Assembly (NCBI GenBank): GCA_963995525.1
Contig: OZ023205.1
Location: 52,979,274 to 53,043,273 of the forward strand
Length of the DNA: 64,000 nt
From: Escarpia spicata
Taxonomy: Eukaryota; Annelida; Polychaeta; Sabellida; Siboglinidae
Direction of reading: 5' to 3'
Positions 32,901 to 44,972 of this stretch are shown here, piece by piece. Position numbers and translations under genes: made by a program. The notes beneath the pieces are model-generated. The model ran no database searches, was not told the DNA's origin, and saw only the letters and a list, made by a program, of their open reading frames with translations. Each line of letters starts with the position of its first letter. Within the stretch, counting starts at the first letter, position 1.

Positions 32901-35754
32901 ACCGAAGAAGTCGCTCAGGTTGTACGTGACGCCCTTCACCTGCTCCAGTATGCCGTCAACGACCTCGCCCACGTGTAGGATGCGGCCGTCGCACGGGCAC
33001 GTCTGGCAAAACAGAGCATGCGTTTACTGAACGTCATGATGCGATATGTTATTGGTTGGTTATATTCGTATCGCCTTTGTATTGACCTCGGGCCAATGCG
33101 GCCACAGGAAGGCCATGTTTTATTAATTGACAATTTTGCTTATACTATCACGAGGGTCTATGGGGGTTAAATTCACTCTCTGACATTTTGAGCTTGGCAT
33201 GACGTGACTACAAATTCACGCAATTATTTTAAACACCGTAAGTGTCGTCAACACTATGCGGAACAACAGAAAACTATGATTACGTTTTCAAAATGGGTAT
33301 AACCACATTCCAAAGTTAACGCTTAACGATATGATTAGAAATGTTTTTACAAGCTACAATACATAACAGTTTAGTTAAGGGTTAGTATGTCACGGACGTT
33401 GGTGCATTTAATTGTAAACATAATATCGGTTGTCTACATTCATATGTGTGCCTGTGGGTCTCATGCGTGATATATTACATAGAAAAGAACAGGGTAAATA
33501 ATTCATATCTTATTGATTTTTATAGTATGATCTATCGTAATAATTATTATTGTCTGTATTACTCACGAGTATATAACCTTCATCTATTGGTCGAATGCCT
33601 GGTTTCAGTTTTCGACGGAAAAAGTCGCTGAGACTTCGATATTCCTGAAACAAAATCGGTACACGTTGAAAACGGATTACACGGCAAACATATCATATCA
33701 CAGTGCATTAAAAAACATATATGGATATTTGCTCTTGATAACAACCCAAAACGCCGCTGACGGCGCCGAACTTCCGATAGCGCCGCCTATCGGATAAAGC
33801 TGTGAAACTGAATAACTGAACGAACGGGGACATTGACGCGAGTATGTTTATGTTCAAGATCTTCAAAAACCGTGTTCCATTCAGTCATGTTGGTGCCGAC
33901 GCATCCACTGCTCGTCTAAATGTATTAACTGGTCTATGACGAGATTAATCTGTGTAGTATTTTCCCGGCTCTTACAGGATGATGTTGTACGTAAGAGGCA
34001 CATTACAGTACAGCGGGAATAAGGAATGATTCCACCGCAGTGAGCATATTCAATTCCTCTACACGACAGATTCTGTTATCTGCAATGTTGTTATGCGAAG
34101 CCTGTGGTAGCCGAAAATGTCACGAGTTATCCGAGTAGTCTTCCAAACTCAAGCTATTGTTAATAGTTCGTACTTGGGTGCTGTTCGTGATTGGAGTTTC
34201 CTGACGTTAGTTCCTTTGACTTCTTAAAAGGAAACGGATACACCCACTCGCACCGTCTTTCTAATTCATTCATGGCACTGCTCGTGTGCCTTCGATGTTA
34301 TGTTGACTGCTCTTCATCCTTTGACAAACAGTAGGTCTACTTTAATACTCAACTTCCCTTTCAGCCTCACTTAATTAACACTACCAACCACTATAAAATA
34401 TATCACAGACCAAAACAAATCGGACTACTTGTAGGTATAATTCATTACGCATTTAACAATTAAATGCATATATATATATATATTTGTTAGATCCAGTGAG
34501 TAGCATATGTGTCAAATATGCTGTTTTGTTGGTAGGATTGCGTTCTGGTATGTACTACTGTCATAGTGTATCACAAAAAATTCCAGTAGAACCATTACCC
34601 TTGCAGTAAGATAAATGTTTCGTGTGCTATAGAGACTATGGCCTTATTTTCAACGCTTATCGGCTAACATTCCAAAATCAATATCGTTACGTTTCATGCA
34701 TGGCTTCTTGCTGCTGCATTGTGTCGTTTTCTATTAAATTTATCATACTTAGGACGCAACATCGTTCTCGCCATTTCTCTTGCCTCCCCACCAGCCGTTT
34801 GTAGCCCCGGAAGTTGGGCGAAGTGGCGCATTCACTGTGCCTGCAAAGTGGAGCTTTATTGTCGAACACATCAGTAGAGACGGTCTGCGTTGTGTGGTTT
34901 CGTGTGTGTATGGAGTACATACATGCATTACTTTGCATGATGGGACCCAGCACCAAGTGGACAATTGCACAGTGTTCTCCAACTCGAAAAAACAACATAG
35001 CGCTACGAATTATCCCGTTGATTCGCAAGGGGCGCTGCAGTTCTGATGTTTTGATAATGCCCTAGTGGCGCTGCTACGCCAATGCACGGCAAAGACGCAC
35101 CACATTATGAGCACATCAAAAGGAATCACAAGGTTTTGTGTTGGTTATAAATACTGTATTGAGAGGTAAGCCATGCCAGTAGGCCTAGGCCTATAAATGA
35201 ATTGTTTCAATTGTTTCTTTGACGCCAAATTAGGCCGCCAAACTCGAAACATTCAAGATTTAAAAAACCGTCATGGAGAACACTGGAAACATGTTACATA
35301 GACTGAATACACGTTACACAAAATGGATACTTGTTACCCAGATCGGATGAATATATTCTGATTAAGAACGGCTTTATATATATATATATATGTATGTATA
35401 TATATATATATATATATATAAGTATATATTATATATATATATCGGAGGTTCGAATATTTAAACCTAGTCTGAAAGTCATGTGATGCAAACTGGATCAATC
35501 TTCCCCAGTGCTTCTCCAGCTTGTGTGACATGACCGTAGCAACAACAATCCGCTGACTGGCAACAAAAGAGTTGGTTAGCTTGTTATCAGCTTACCTTTA
35601 GATTAGTAACGGCTGCTTCATCAATCCGGCAGCGGAACAGCCAAACGTAGAAACCTATCAGTGTCGGTCGAAGAGACGTTGGCAGTTCTATCTGACTCAC
35701 CCACCCCCACCATCGTGATACCACCTTGAGCGGCAACTGGCGGTAAAGTGCCCA
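29597..35754 (-). CDS. PISD: Phosphatidylserine decarboxylase proenzyme (five exons, 5' end missing)
   Basis: This inner mitochondrial membrane enzyme converts phosphatidylserine to phosphatidylethanolamine with a pyruvoyl group made by self-cleavage. The exons are 35596-35754, 33567-33644, 32672-33002, 30194-30354 and 29597-29920. They total 1053 bp (350 codons plus TGA), and all junctions keep frame with GT/AG borders. Visible blocks are SRWWGWVSQIELP, SLSDFFRRKLKPGIRP, CDGRILHVGEV, DYHRFHSPTDW, NVGSINVYCDQ and the cleavage motif FGST with cleavage expected before Ser 310 of this partial protein. In family members the Ser becomes the pyruvoyl group. The protein starts at the W-A-L-Y-R-Q-L block; presequence and membrane-anchor exon(s) upstream were not found. 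An odd five-Gly run lies just before the cleavage motif. Confidence 0.95.
29921..30193. repeat. PISD intron with (CAGT)n/(GACA)n microsatellite
   Basis: The repeat spans about 29955-30071 within the 273-bp intron. Confidence 0.9.
30194..30354 (-). CDS. PISD: PISD exon (third GNLFSVNP block to NVGSINVY)
   Basis: 161 bp between TTTTGCAG and GTACGC. Encodes NLFSVNPSIAKRL, NERAVYF, WRHGFFSFAAVGATNVGSI; this matches the PISD core that precedes the C-terminal exon. Confidence 0.95.
31122..32398. mobile_element. 1.3-kb element with terminal inverted repeats of about 150 bp
   Basis: Left arm about 31122-31270 and right arm about 32245-32398 are inverted copies sharing GTCATTTGCTGACATATACC, GTTTCTACGACTCAGC and GCGCCTAGTAG. 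Target duplication is not clear. The interior includes a short exon-like frame at about 31458-31627. The superfamily is unknown. Confidence 0.7.
31458..31627 (+). pseudogene. Exon-like frame inside the TIR element, unknown protein
   Basis: After a pyrimidine-rich stretch and an AG, one frame reads DDWSRKQWIHSLDYDQIMPE, one TGA, then ENWVLFEDGIPYDSDYDSEE and a TAG at 31625-31627. The acidic end looks like a protein C-terminus, perhaps of a transposon-borne or captured gene. Not recognised; function unknown. Confidence 0.35.
32672..33002 (-). CDS. PISD: PISD exon (second core block with DGRI and HRFHSP)
   Basis: 331 bp, GC-rich. Encodes CPCDGRILHVGEVVDGIL, EQVKGVTYNLSDFFG, a short acidic insert (YGEREDAPPTSLPEDEYM), FFCTIYLGPGDYHRFHSP and ARRYFP. 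The Asp of CDGRI and the His residues of YHRFHS are the conserved active-site region of the family. Confidence 0.95.
33003..33566. other. PISD intron, 564 bp
   Basis: AT-rich, no recognised element. Confidence 0.6.
33567..33644 (-). CDS. PISD: PISD small exon (SLSDFFRRKLKPG)
   Basis: 78 bp, exactly 26 codons. The acceptor is GTTTCAG. An upstream GAAG/GTTATA is an alternative donor, but the consensus GTGAGT is chosen because only it preserves frame into the next exon and gives the family spacing between RPI and DGRI. Confidence 0.93.
33645..35595. other. PISD intron, 2.0 kb
   Basis: Contains (TA)n at about 34471-34483 and 35375-35444. A frame of 88 codons at 34780-35046 on the plus strand is unsupported. 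No element was recognised. Confidence 0.5.
35596..35754 (-). CDS. PISD: First PISD exon found (WALYRQL to VTNLK)
   Basis: 159 bp, 53 codons, between GTTTCAG and GTAAGC. Encodes YRQLPLKVVSRWWGWVSQIE, LRPTLIGFYVWLF and DEAAVTNLK, matching the family region after the membrane anchor. It begins in phase 0, so at least one upstream coding exon (presequence and transmembrane segment) must exist. Confidence 0.92.
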
Positions 35755-35835
35755 CTGAAACGAAACGCAAAACGGGTTAGAGCGCAGCTACCATTCCTGT
35801 TACGTTTCAGGTTCTAGAAAATAAAAATTTATTAG

Positions 35836-35837
<2 letters not shown>

Positions 35838-35923
<86 letters not shown>

Positions 35924-35990
35924 AGAGAGAGAGAGAGAGGGAGGGAGGGAGGGAGGGAGGGAGGGAGGGAGGGAGGGAGGGAGGGAGGAG
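35838..35990. repeat. (GA)n followed by (GGGA)n microsatellite
   Basis: About 100 bp of GA dinucleotide with one GGGG break, then about 12 GGGA units, 84 bp upstream of the first PISD exon found. Confidence 0.97.
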
Positions 35991-36615
35991 ACAATTCAAT
36001 GTTAATTAATAGAAAACTCACGTACATAGGCAAACGCTCACGCCGCACACATACACACACGTCGCATTTTCTACTACACACAAAAAGTTAAAAACAACCC
36101 ATTAAATACTGAATTTTTAGACAACTTTAAATGTAGTGCAATCCGTGTTACTGACATAACCACTAAGCTGCGGACAAACACGGACTTCATAACAAATAAT
36201 ACCCAATGCTGCAGTTACAGTCACGCCTCGGTTCATCGATCTATAACTGCCACGCACGACAGACTGGCGTAACCAGGATGTCACAGCCGACCCACTTGCA
36301 TTCAGTGAGACAGCGGTGTATTATCTATGTCTGTCTTATAATACGTCCAGCGACTAATCCTTAGAAGATGGTGAGTGGGCGTGCACAGACGGTGAACTTC
36401 GGACATACATAGGTCGTTTACTTGAAATCCCACTACTCTATAAAAAAGAGTGCTTCGGAATTTGTAATAGACCGTGTCGTCTCCAGGTCCGAGAGTTTCC
36501 AGAATAGAAAACGACGTCGTTTATCAATAACCCAGTACAGTATCCTATCTAAGACACTTTGCTACGACGTATTTGTCCTGCTCCATGTTTGTCTGGGGGC
36601 GTTTTGTCGTTATGC
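35991..36615. other. Unassigned DNA upstream of PISD
   Basis: No presequence exon of PISD could be identified here. Confidence 0.4.
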
Positions 36616-37115
36616 GTTATTACTGTTGTTGGTGGTGGTGGCTGTTGGTCGTGGTAATGGTTGTATTAGTAGTTGAATTGTGATGGTGACTGTTGTTGTT
36701 GTTCTTGGTGGTGGTGATGATGATGATGGTTGTGGTGGTGGTGATAATGACGGTTGTGATGGTGGTGGTGATGATGATGGTTGTGATGGTGTGGTTGTGA
36801 TGGTGGTGGTGATGATGATGATTATGGTTGTGGTGGTGGTGATGACGATGATGGTTGTGGTGGTGATGATGATGGTTGTAGTGGTGGTGGTAATGATGAT
36901 GGTGGTGGTGATGATGATGATGATGGTGGTAGTGGTGGTGATGATGATGATGATGGTGGTGGTGATGATGACGACGATGGTGGTGGTGGTGGTGGTGGTA
37001 GTGATGACTATAGTGGTGGTGGTGGTGATGATGATGGTGGTGGTGATGGTGGGGGCGGTGGTGGTGATGGTGGTGATGGTGGTGGTGGTGGTGGTGATGG
37101 TGGTGATGGTTGTGA
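36616..37115. repeat. Triplet repeat (GGT/GAT)n, about 500 bp
   Basis: Imperfect mixture of TGG, TGA and GAT triplets. Frames on both strands stay open only because the unit is three bases long. Confidence 0.95.
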
Positions 37116-40100
37116 GGAAGTGACAATAGGGCGGTGGGTTATAGTTACAATAAACATTAACAATGTCACACAAAACACAGAACTGCGAAAATGACAGATA
37201 AAATAAACGCGCTTCATTTGAAGAGTGGACATTCCGTGCACGAGGGCCATCTCGACCATACCCTCTTCGAGAAAGCTCTTATCAACCGATGATCTATCTT
37301 TGAGAGTGTGACACATTATTTTATTCCTACATTACTGATAGTTGATGACAGACAAAATAATCTCGAGTTTTCTAGGCCAGATGCATTCGGAATTGTCAAG
37401 GACACTCAGTTCATATTGACATGTGTGAACATAACCTACTTATACTGTGCCTTTTGTACATTATTACAATTGTATGAACACAATGCCACAAATTAAATAA
37501 TGCTAAATCAATCAATGAAAATGACTGGCCAAATACGGTGTTTAACGCGACATCGCCTGTTCTGTTACCCGGAATCCTCCTCTCGAGCCGGGGTTGGTAA
37601 TTAGTAAATTACTCCTGACGTTGTTGGTGGTTTGATATATAGAAACTAGGATACGGTACATTCGATGGTGCATTGCATACACACATCGTCTTAGTTCCTA
37701 CAATGAGGGATGCTAAGCCACGAGTGGCTGATTGTCTCTCTCAATACGTGAAATACAATATGTAATTTCATGGTGCAAGTCGACCAGTGTAACGAAAAGA
37801 AAACCGTTCGTGCAGTGAAAGAAAAGAAAAGCAGCAGTATAAATCACAGCAATACTATTCTCGAATATACGCATTACGATTGTAACAGCGAAGGTTAATT
37901 ATTTAAGACACTCCTATTCCTATAGTATATTGTCAACACATATGTTCACATATTCTCTGAACCAATTTTATAACGTTCAAATTGCTGCTCTCTGTGTGGC
38001 AACCAGTCGACACCAACGAATGCGTTTTATGCTTCGGGTTTGTGAAACACATTTTGGCACCTAGTAGGTCTATTCCTGCAACATATTTATTCAATAACTT
38101 TTTAAGAACGTTGTATTAACAAGTTGTTTTAAAGCTGTTCACTAACTTCATTTTGAATTGCTTAGACCATGATACCAACACCAATACACATACGTATATC
38201 TTAGCCAATCAAGGTAATACATTGTTTCTGTTTTGCGTACATAGCTAGATTATCGAGATTAATTTACTGACGAATAAGTATTAGGATATTAATGGCCGAA
38301 TTACAATCTATCAGAATTGGAATAGTAATGCTATAGACTGTTTAATCAGAATACGGATTATGTGGATTGATAGCGAATTTCAAATCAAACATTTTCATAT
38401 CATCCATAAATGTTGCATGGCAGACATTTTAAAATACAAAGCATTACATTCGAGACAGTTGCTGTCAGGGTACGACAACGGAAACATGACGTAACACGGC
38501 CTAATTCGTACTGCCTCAGTACCAACAAGGGAAAGCAATTGACCCGGCAGACTGGGGTTAATTAGGCATTCAGTAATTACGATTAATGAGGCAACAGACG
38601 GCTTAACAGAGTGGGTATTGTTGACAAACAAGGGAATTAAGTTCATTAAAAGTATGCAGTATTACATTCCAGATGGAGTCACCACTTGCTGTTAAGTGTT
38701 GTACAGTGTGTCTTGAAAATCAGCAAGTCAACAATATGAAAAAGGAAAGTGGCTCTTTTATTCAAAGGATGAACACCTCAATCTAATTCCATAACGACAC
38801 CCTACGCATACGGAGAACGACCTCTAGGCATATATTGTTACACTTACCCAGTGTTCTACTATAATTACAGACATAGTTCGTATTGGGTGTCACTTAAAAA
38901 TAATTAAAGTCTTTCGTTTTGTAAGCAGCTCATACGTCAGAGTATTTATGAGCCTCGACTACAAAAGTTTCATTACAGCAACACTCGATTTGTAATAATC
39001 GAAAATGAAACCAAGTGGTCGCCTGTTTGTTTTTGGAATTTTAACTGCTGCTACAACATTATTATATAAACTACAAACTCTCTAAATACATTCTATTGAG
39101 AAATGTCTAACAGTACTCAATGAGTTCTTTCAAAGCAGAGTAGGCCTACCTTCCGACGAACATGTGAATACACAACCCTTTCGAGCACGATTTCTCAAAG
39201 CTGTTTTTTTTAAGCACCACGTTAAAAACTGCACAACTTTGAACACCTTTAAAGATACGGCATACAGCATACAGTTGGTATCAGTGGAAAGCAATTTGCC
39301 CTTCTGTCACGTAGTACCAATAACTAGAAAAGGGTTAATGATGCAGTGAAACTCATTACGTGAAGGAGGGTCACATTTCTGCTTGAACGACGCTTCTAAA
39401 CGACCCTCGTTGGGGGTATTTAGAACCAGTACAGTTTCCTACAAGCGGCAGCAGACGGTCATAATGGGCGATCCGCTGTGTCGAAACTTGTCGACAATAG
39501 ACGACAGCGTGCATTGTCCTGGCGTGCATTTGAAACCACACAGACCGCTAACTATGTTGTAACCATGCGGTGTCCGTCCCGACATGCCATATCTAGTCGC
39601 CAACTATGCATGTTCATTTGTTTCTTTAGGAAACAGCAGACACACGTTGCTAAAGAACTTAGGCATTTATTTATTTATATAATGATAGAGGAGAAGGAGA
39701 GGGTTGGAGCCGCTCCAGTATAGGGTCTAAGGCATTCTTAGAATCAACTAGTTGTCTTTATTTAGTATACAGAAACAACAAAAAAGGGCTCTGGTTTCAC
39801 ATGCGGCGCTTTTGGGTAAGTTGCGCCGAAGCAGAAATCGTGTCCCTTCTACGTGCTTGCAATGTTGTCTCATGTGGGCAAAGGCATGACTGTTGTAACT
39901 TTCATTAACACTCTTTAATTTTACGAGATTTGCCGTTGTAAATGCAACCGGCAAGGTCACTGATGAATTACTTAATTATGTATTTCCATTATTCCAAAAC
40001 GCAAGTACTCTTTTTGTCCTTATTACTTTTAATATGCTAAAGTCTGTAGACCCCAATTACCAGTGTAACATGTAGGCCTGTGAAAGCCTGTAGGTCATCT

Positions 40101-40134
40101 TCCCCTGCGGTGTCAGCTTCCCGCCGGTCATCAA
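37116..40134. other. Intergenic DNA
   Basis: AT-rich, no supported exon, RNA gene or mobile element on either strand. Confidence 0.4.
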
Positions 40135-40749
40135 TCAAATCGTGCTTTGGCATTTATCCATTGCGGATGTAATGTTTTCGACAAATTCTGTTAAAGCTAG
40201 TGAAGTTGAGTGATTACTTCTGAAGCCATATTGCCCATCTGTCAATATGTGTTGTGTTTCAATGAAAGACCTTAGCCTTTTGTTGAATATTTTTTCAAGT
40301 ATTTTTGAAAATTGGGATAAGAGAGATATAGGTATATAATTAGAAAATTGAAAACGATCTCCTGACTTAAATATAGGAATGACTTTTGCTAATTTCATTT
40401 CATTTGGAAATGATCCGCTGATCAAAGATCTGTTAAAAATGTGGGTTAGCGGTTGTACAATTTGCTTTATTACATGCTTAACTGTTTTCGTGCTGATTTC
40501 ATCGTGTCCGTATGAAGTTTTACTTTTGCACCCAGACACAATTTCGAGTACTTCTTGCTCAGTAACGGGGGACATATACATTGATTGTGATACAGTACGT
40601 TTTACAAAGTCGGTTGGCTTTGTTCCCGGGCAGGGTTCTATGAGGTTGGATAATTTAGTACCTATATCGACGAAGAAATTGTTAAAATGATTAGCTATTT
40701 CTTTATTTTCTAAAACTACTATGTTATCGCCAACATGAAACTTGTTCAA
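40135..40749 (-). pseudogene. LINE reverse transcriptase, N-terminal half
   Basis: Encodes HFNNFFVDIGTKLS, LAKVIPIFKSGDRFQFSNYI (the usual NYRPIS block, here NYIPIS), PISLLSQFSKILEKIFNKRL and QYGFRSNHSTSLAL, then ends. The linker IVSGCKSKTSYGHDEISTK is the standard region before RT. The Y-x-D-D box is absent. Confidence 0.85.
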
Positions 40750-40890
40750 ATATGTGGTATCAGATTTTCTTTTACCTATTATGCTGTTAAGAGTTTTCCA
40801 AGTTGCTCTTATATTAGTCTTACAATCGTCGAGTTTTTTTCTGTAATATTTTTTCTTTTCTAGACGTAATAATTTTGTAAACTTATTTTT

Positions 40891-41253
40891 TTAGCGGATT
40901 TCTGTTAATTCTGTCCTATTTTTTAGAAACGCTAAGTACAGGTTATTCTTCTTTATGCAAGCGTTTTTTAGCCCTCTTGATAACCAAGGTTTATCATTCT
41001 TTTTTGTTTCTCCTGAATACGTTGTAGTTTTTACAGGACAGGCGTCGTTATAAGTATTATTTTGTATTTGCATAAAGCGCGAGAATGCTAAATCAGGGTT
41101 TGACTCGTTCATTACAGTGTCCCAGTTTGCATAATTTAAATCGTGCTTAAATTTGTTTAATGAGTCCTCATCTAACGTTCTGTTATATTTATATTTTGGA
41201 TCATCGTTAATAACCGCATAAGTGCTGTTGTCACACAGGACGAAAATTGGCAT
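40891..41253 (-). pseudogene. LINE linker between endonuclease and RT
   Basis: Encodes FVLCDNSTYAVIN (end of the endonuclease region) and KPWLSRGLKNACIKKNNLY, the conserved KPW motif before RT. Frame breaks separate it from both neighbours. Confidence 0.75.
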
Positions 41254-41320
41254 ATGGTCTGTAGCATCGCTTAAAACAATGTTTCTACACAGTTCAGAAC
41301 AGAAAATGTTATCTATTATA

Positions 41321-41850
41321 CTAGCAGTCGTGCGTGTTACTCGTGTGGGCTTGCTCTTCGCAGTGCAATAGGTCTATATTGTAATCACCACATATATACA
41401 CGATTTTGCTGGTGAGATTTCCCAGTATGAATGAGAGATTGTCATTAAATTTGCTGATGCTGGTATTCGGTGCTCTATACATACAACCGACATTGATTTT
41501 TTCGTGTTTACTAATTTGTATCTCAATAAAGATGCTTTCAAAACAGTCATCAACAGCATACGATATATTCCTTAAACAAATATCAGAAGACTGGCAATTG
41601 TTAAGTACAGATTCACACACATATATGGCAACGCCGCCACCGTGTTTGTTTTTTCTGGAATTACAGTACAGTTTGTAACTCGAAAATACGACATCGTTAC
41701 AGTTTACTTCACTTCCGTCCCAATTGTTTTCTTTAAGCCACGTTTCTGATATAGCAATTATATGAAATTTATATTCCATGCTTTGGATAGTATCTTTAAT
41801 CTTGGGTAAGTTAGCTTTAAACTCCGAGCATTAAAGTGTATCATACTCAG
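41321..41850 (-). pseudogene. LINE endonuclease domain
   Basis: Starts with MIHFNARSLKANLPKI, then IIAISETWLKENN (catalytic Glu), GGGVAIYVCE and IVYICGDYNIDLL. The reading frame is shifted by one base relative to the leader near 41865. Confidence 0.85.
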
Positions 41851-42149
41851 TTTGATTGGCTGGTTTTGCCAACACTGCTAAAGTTTGTTGAAAATTGTGC
41901 TGGGGTGTAGTATTTACATTGCGTGGGCAAATCATTATACAACAAACAATCAGTATCAATATCGTGTTCGTAACAGTGTTCATTATAATCAAACGGTGTA
42001 TCATACGGAGGCGTTAACTCGTCATTTTGTTGTGTAGTTGACGCCATGGTTAAGTCATCACAAAAACGTTTGCCAGGATAGTCAACAGGTACTTGGTAGT
42101 TTAACCATAACGTTCTAGGATCACGCGTGGAACGTCCAGAAGCATACCA

Positions 42150-42356
42150 CCGCCAGAGCGTAGGGTCTTGCATCATAACACAAGCGGCTGACCGTTTGAT
42201 TCTCTCTAGAAGGTGCAGCAGACGGTCTGGTATACCAAACAGCACAGCATTTCCATAATCAATTCTGGATGTCACAAGTGCATGGACAATACATTTGCAG
42301 ACACTGATCGTCATTGCCTCTCGTATATGACATATTCTCTGCTGAGATGTTGGCAC
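42150..42356 (-). mobile_element. Fragment of a second LINE (RT C-terminal end)
   Basis: The minus strand encodes CHIREAMTISVCKCIVHALV, TSRIDYGNAVLFGIPDRLLH and LLERIKRSAACVMM. This is the thumb/C-terminal region of CR1/L2-type RT. It lies directly upstream of the other LINE's leader, so one inserted next to or into the other. Confidence 0.75.
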
Positions 42357-44972
42357 AGTAGGCTGTGTGATTTGTCTGCAGCAGTGTCGGGTATCGCTAT
42401 TCCCTAGGGAGTAGGGACAGCATGTTGACTGTTAGTAGATAGACATACTGCCCACAGTTTAGCAGGGTAGTAATTAGCTTATATTGAAGGGCTATTAACG
42501 CCCTGTGTATTAGGTAACTTGTGTGTTAATATGATAGATTAGCAGAAGAGTATTTTAATCATTGATTTAAGCAATAAGTTATTTTCTAATTATTCTTAGC
42601 AATTACACTTACTTGCTAAGCTAGACAAATTCAGCTTATATATGTGATACTTAGCAGGTGTTCCCACAGTCGAATTATGCTATTTTAATGCATTTTTAAG
42701 GGAATCATTATGTCAGCATATATATAAAATGGTATAATTTAATCATTATTTGGTTTATTCATTTATAACTGATAAATGGTTGTATATCAGTTAATGATTC
42801 TTGCTAGTTAGTACAATGCTGTGCAGTATTATATTTCACTTGCTTATTTATTTACAGACAGTGCATAATGTGGTTGCACTGAGCAGTGCTCAGGCGCTGT
42901 GTTAGACTGCAGTTCCCAGTTAGTTTCCTGGTTGAGCAGTGTTACCTTTAATGGCACGGTGTATTACTTACTGGTTAGAAACAATTAGTCTGATAATAGT
43001 ACACAACTATATTAAGGAATTAGAGACAATGCAATTATACATACGATTAGTACTGATTAATGGACTCGTATTCTACACGGATGATGAGCCGTTATATGGT
43101 GATAATGGATGTCACGTATACATACTGATGCTGTATTGTGCATAGAGGAGTGCCTCATATACATGTGGTTAATTGTAGAAGTATTACTAGCCGAGTATAT
43201 ACTTCATAGACATTTACACTACTTACATTCGATACTGTGTTAATGATACCTAGAATGCATTTGAATGTATTTCTCGATTTGAGAATGTAGTATTTAAACT
43301 AATATAGACCTATGTGTTATTGATAGTAAGTCCGTCAAGGAGTTTTGCCGTTTGGATATCTAGTTACAAATATCACAGGTGCTAGCCTGCTATTTGGTAT
43401 CTGAGATGAATTTATGCAATTTAACTGTATCAATGTTATGCAAGGAATATTATCTTTAATATAGTTGTTGAATGATCCTTTGTATCCATTGTTGCGCGTG
43501 CAGTAATCAGATGTTATTATGTTGCTGGTTTATTTTACATTTTATATTTCACACAATAAATTATAATCATCATTAATATGTGTTGATCTGTCTTCATGGT
43601 AAATCCCACGTTACATAAATATTATCACACTGTTTCATAACAGCGCAGTTTTTAGACTTAAATTAATGCCGTCGAATTAATATCTACGTTTACGATTCAA
43701 CCTTACTGCACCAAAAACATCACGCAGTCTGTGATTGACAGGCGAGAAGCCACTGCCACGCCAAATGTTGAGAACGCATTCACTGTGGCAGAGATAACCG
43801 ATAGGCGGCTATCAATTGAACGTTGAAGCATTCGTTTGTCTGTGCGCAAACACTGGTAATGCAGTGTTTTTATCTGGTGATTATAGTTGTAATGCAAGCA
43901 TTGTATACGAACACAGACTTTAGAGACAAGTGCAGCTCAATTAACACAGTTTACGCCAATGCACAGAGTTCGCTGCTAGCGGCTGGGAGCGAATAGTAGC
44001 GAAGTCTACGTGAACGGTCATACCATGCGCGATCAGGACACGCAATGAAGAAGTCTGCTCACGAGTAACGCATGTTCTGAAGGGTAATCAAAACGTTGGG
44101 TGCGTGCGATGTTTAGTTAAGCATATTCATGACATATGTACATTCATGGCACACATGCACGCTATTTCACTTTAGTCATTTAATAATTATAAAATATTCA
44201 GGAACTTTTTTAAATATTGGTTTTCAGAGTACGACTGTGTTCAATAGTGCGTACATTGTCACTAAAATAAAACAATGGATACATGAGACTTAGTGGTGTA
44301 AAGGTAGATTTGGCCTGAAAGACCTTTTAGATACAGTGTCGTTAAAACAATATGGCTATAAGTCTTTTCTATAATAAGCATTCGAATGTATTTAAAATAA
44401 ATTAAACTATTAGTTAGACTATCGGACAGTAAAGTTGAAAACCAAATTAAAACTCAACGTAAAGCAGGTTATGCAGTGAGTAGGAAAGTAACCTTAAAAC
44501 AACATGTTATACTTTAAAAGCGAGTTACAATTCCCCAGGCAACGCATTCCATAAAAGTGGTTCGGCTCAGGAGAAAGATCGCCGGCCATATCGCACAAGG
44601 TTATATTGCGACCCGCATATCTTAGTAGCACGCACGCACACACAAGCTCACGGACACGTTTCGTTGATAGTATTCTGAGGCCATGGTTCGGCTATTTTCT
44701 GTTGCCTTTGTTTACTTCACACGGTTACCTTGTGTAGTATATCTGTTTTTTTTTTAATACCAAACATTTGCTTTCTGCACCATTCCAAAATACAGTATGT
44801 CCAAACTGCGTGAACATTAATCATGTCACCTCTGCCAGAACTTACATTTAATGTACAGATTGTGCACATCCATACATCATTTGGTAAACTCGTAATGTTT
44901 GTTAGGAAATTTCTCAGTGACAAGTGCATACAACTGTTCATAATAGGCCGTATTTAACTAATTAAAGATCAC
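42357..44972. other. Intergenic DNA
   Basis: AT-rich. No coding or RNA feature; a solo LTR at about 42.42-43.62 kb was considered and not supported. Confidence 0.4.

Larger units (their letters stand above)
40135..42150 (-). mobile_element. Jockey-like LINE, 3'-truncated
   Basis: The minus strand holds, in order: an acidic leader, an endonuclease, a linker and the first half of a reverse transcriptase. The RT stops at about 40135, before the catalytic D-D box, so the 3' half is missing. Most dead LINEs lose the 5' end, so this is a rearranged copy. Confidence 0.8.

Noticed and set aside
34687..35065. Overlapping frames on both strands in a PISD intron
   Set aside because: No recognised domain, no consistent splice sites, and position inside a well-supported intron.
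36610..37173. Frames rich in His, Thr, Ile or Val/Met on both strands
   Set aside because: Product of the GGT/GAT triplet repeat.
42423..43616. Possible solo LTR (TGT...ACA with a late AATAAA-like motif)
   Set aside because: Flanks show no target-site duplication and no second copy is present.
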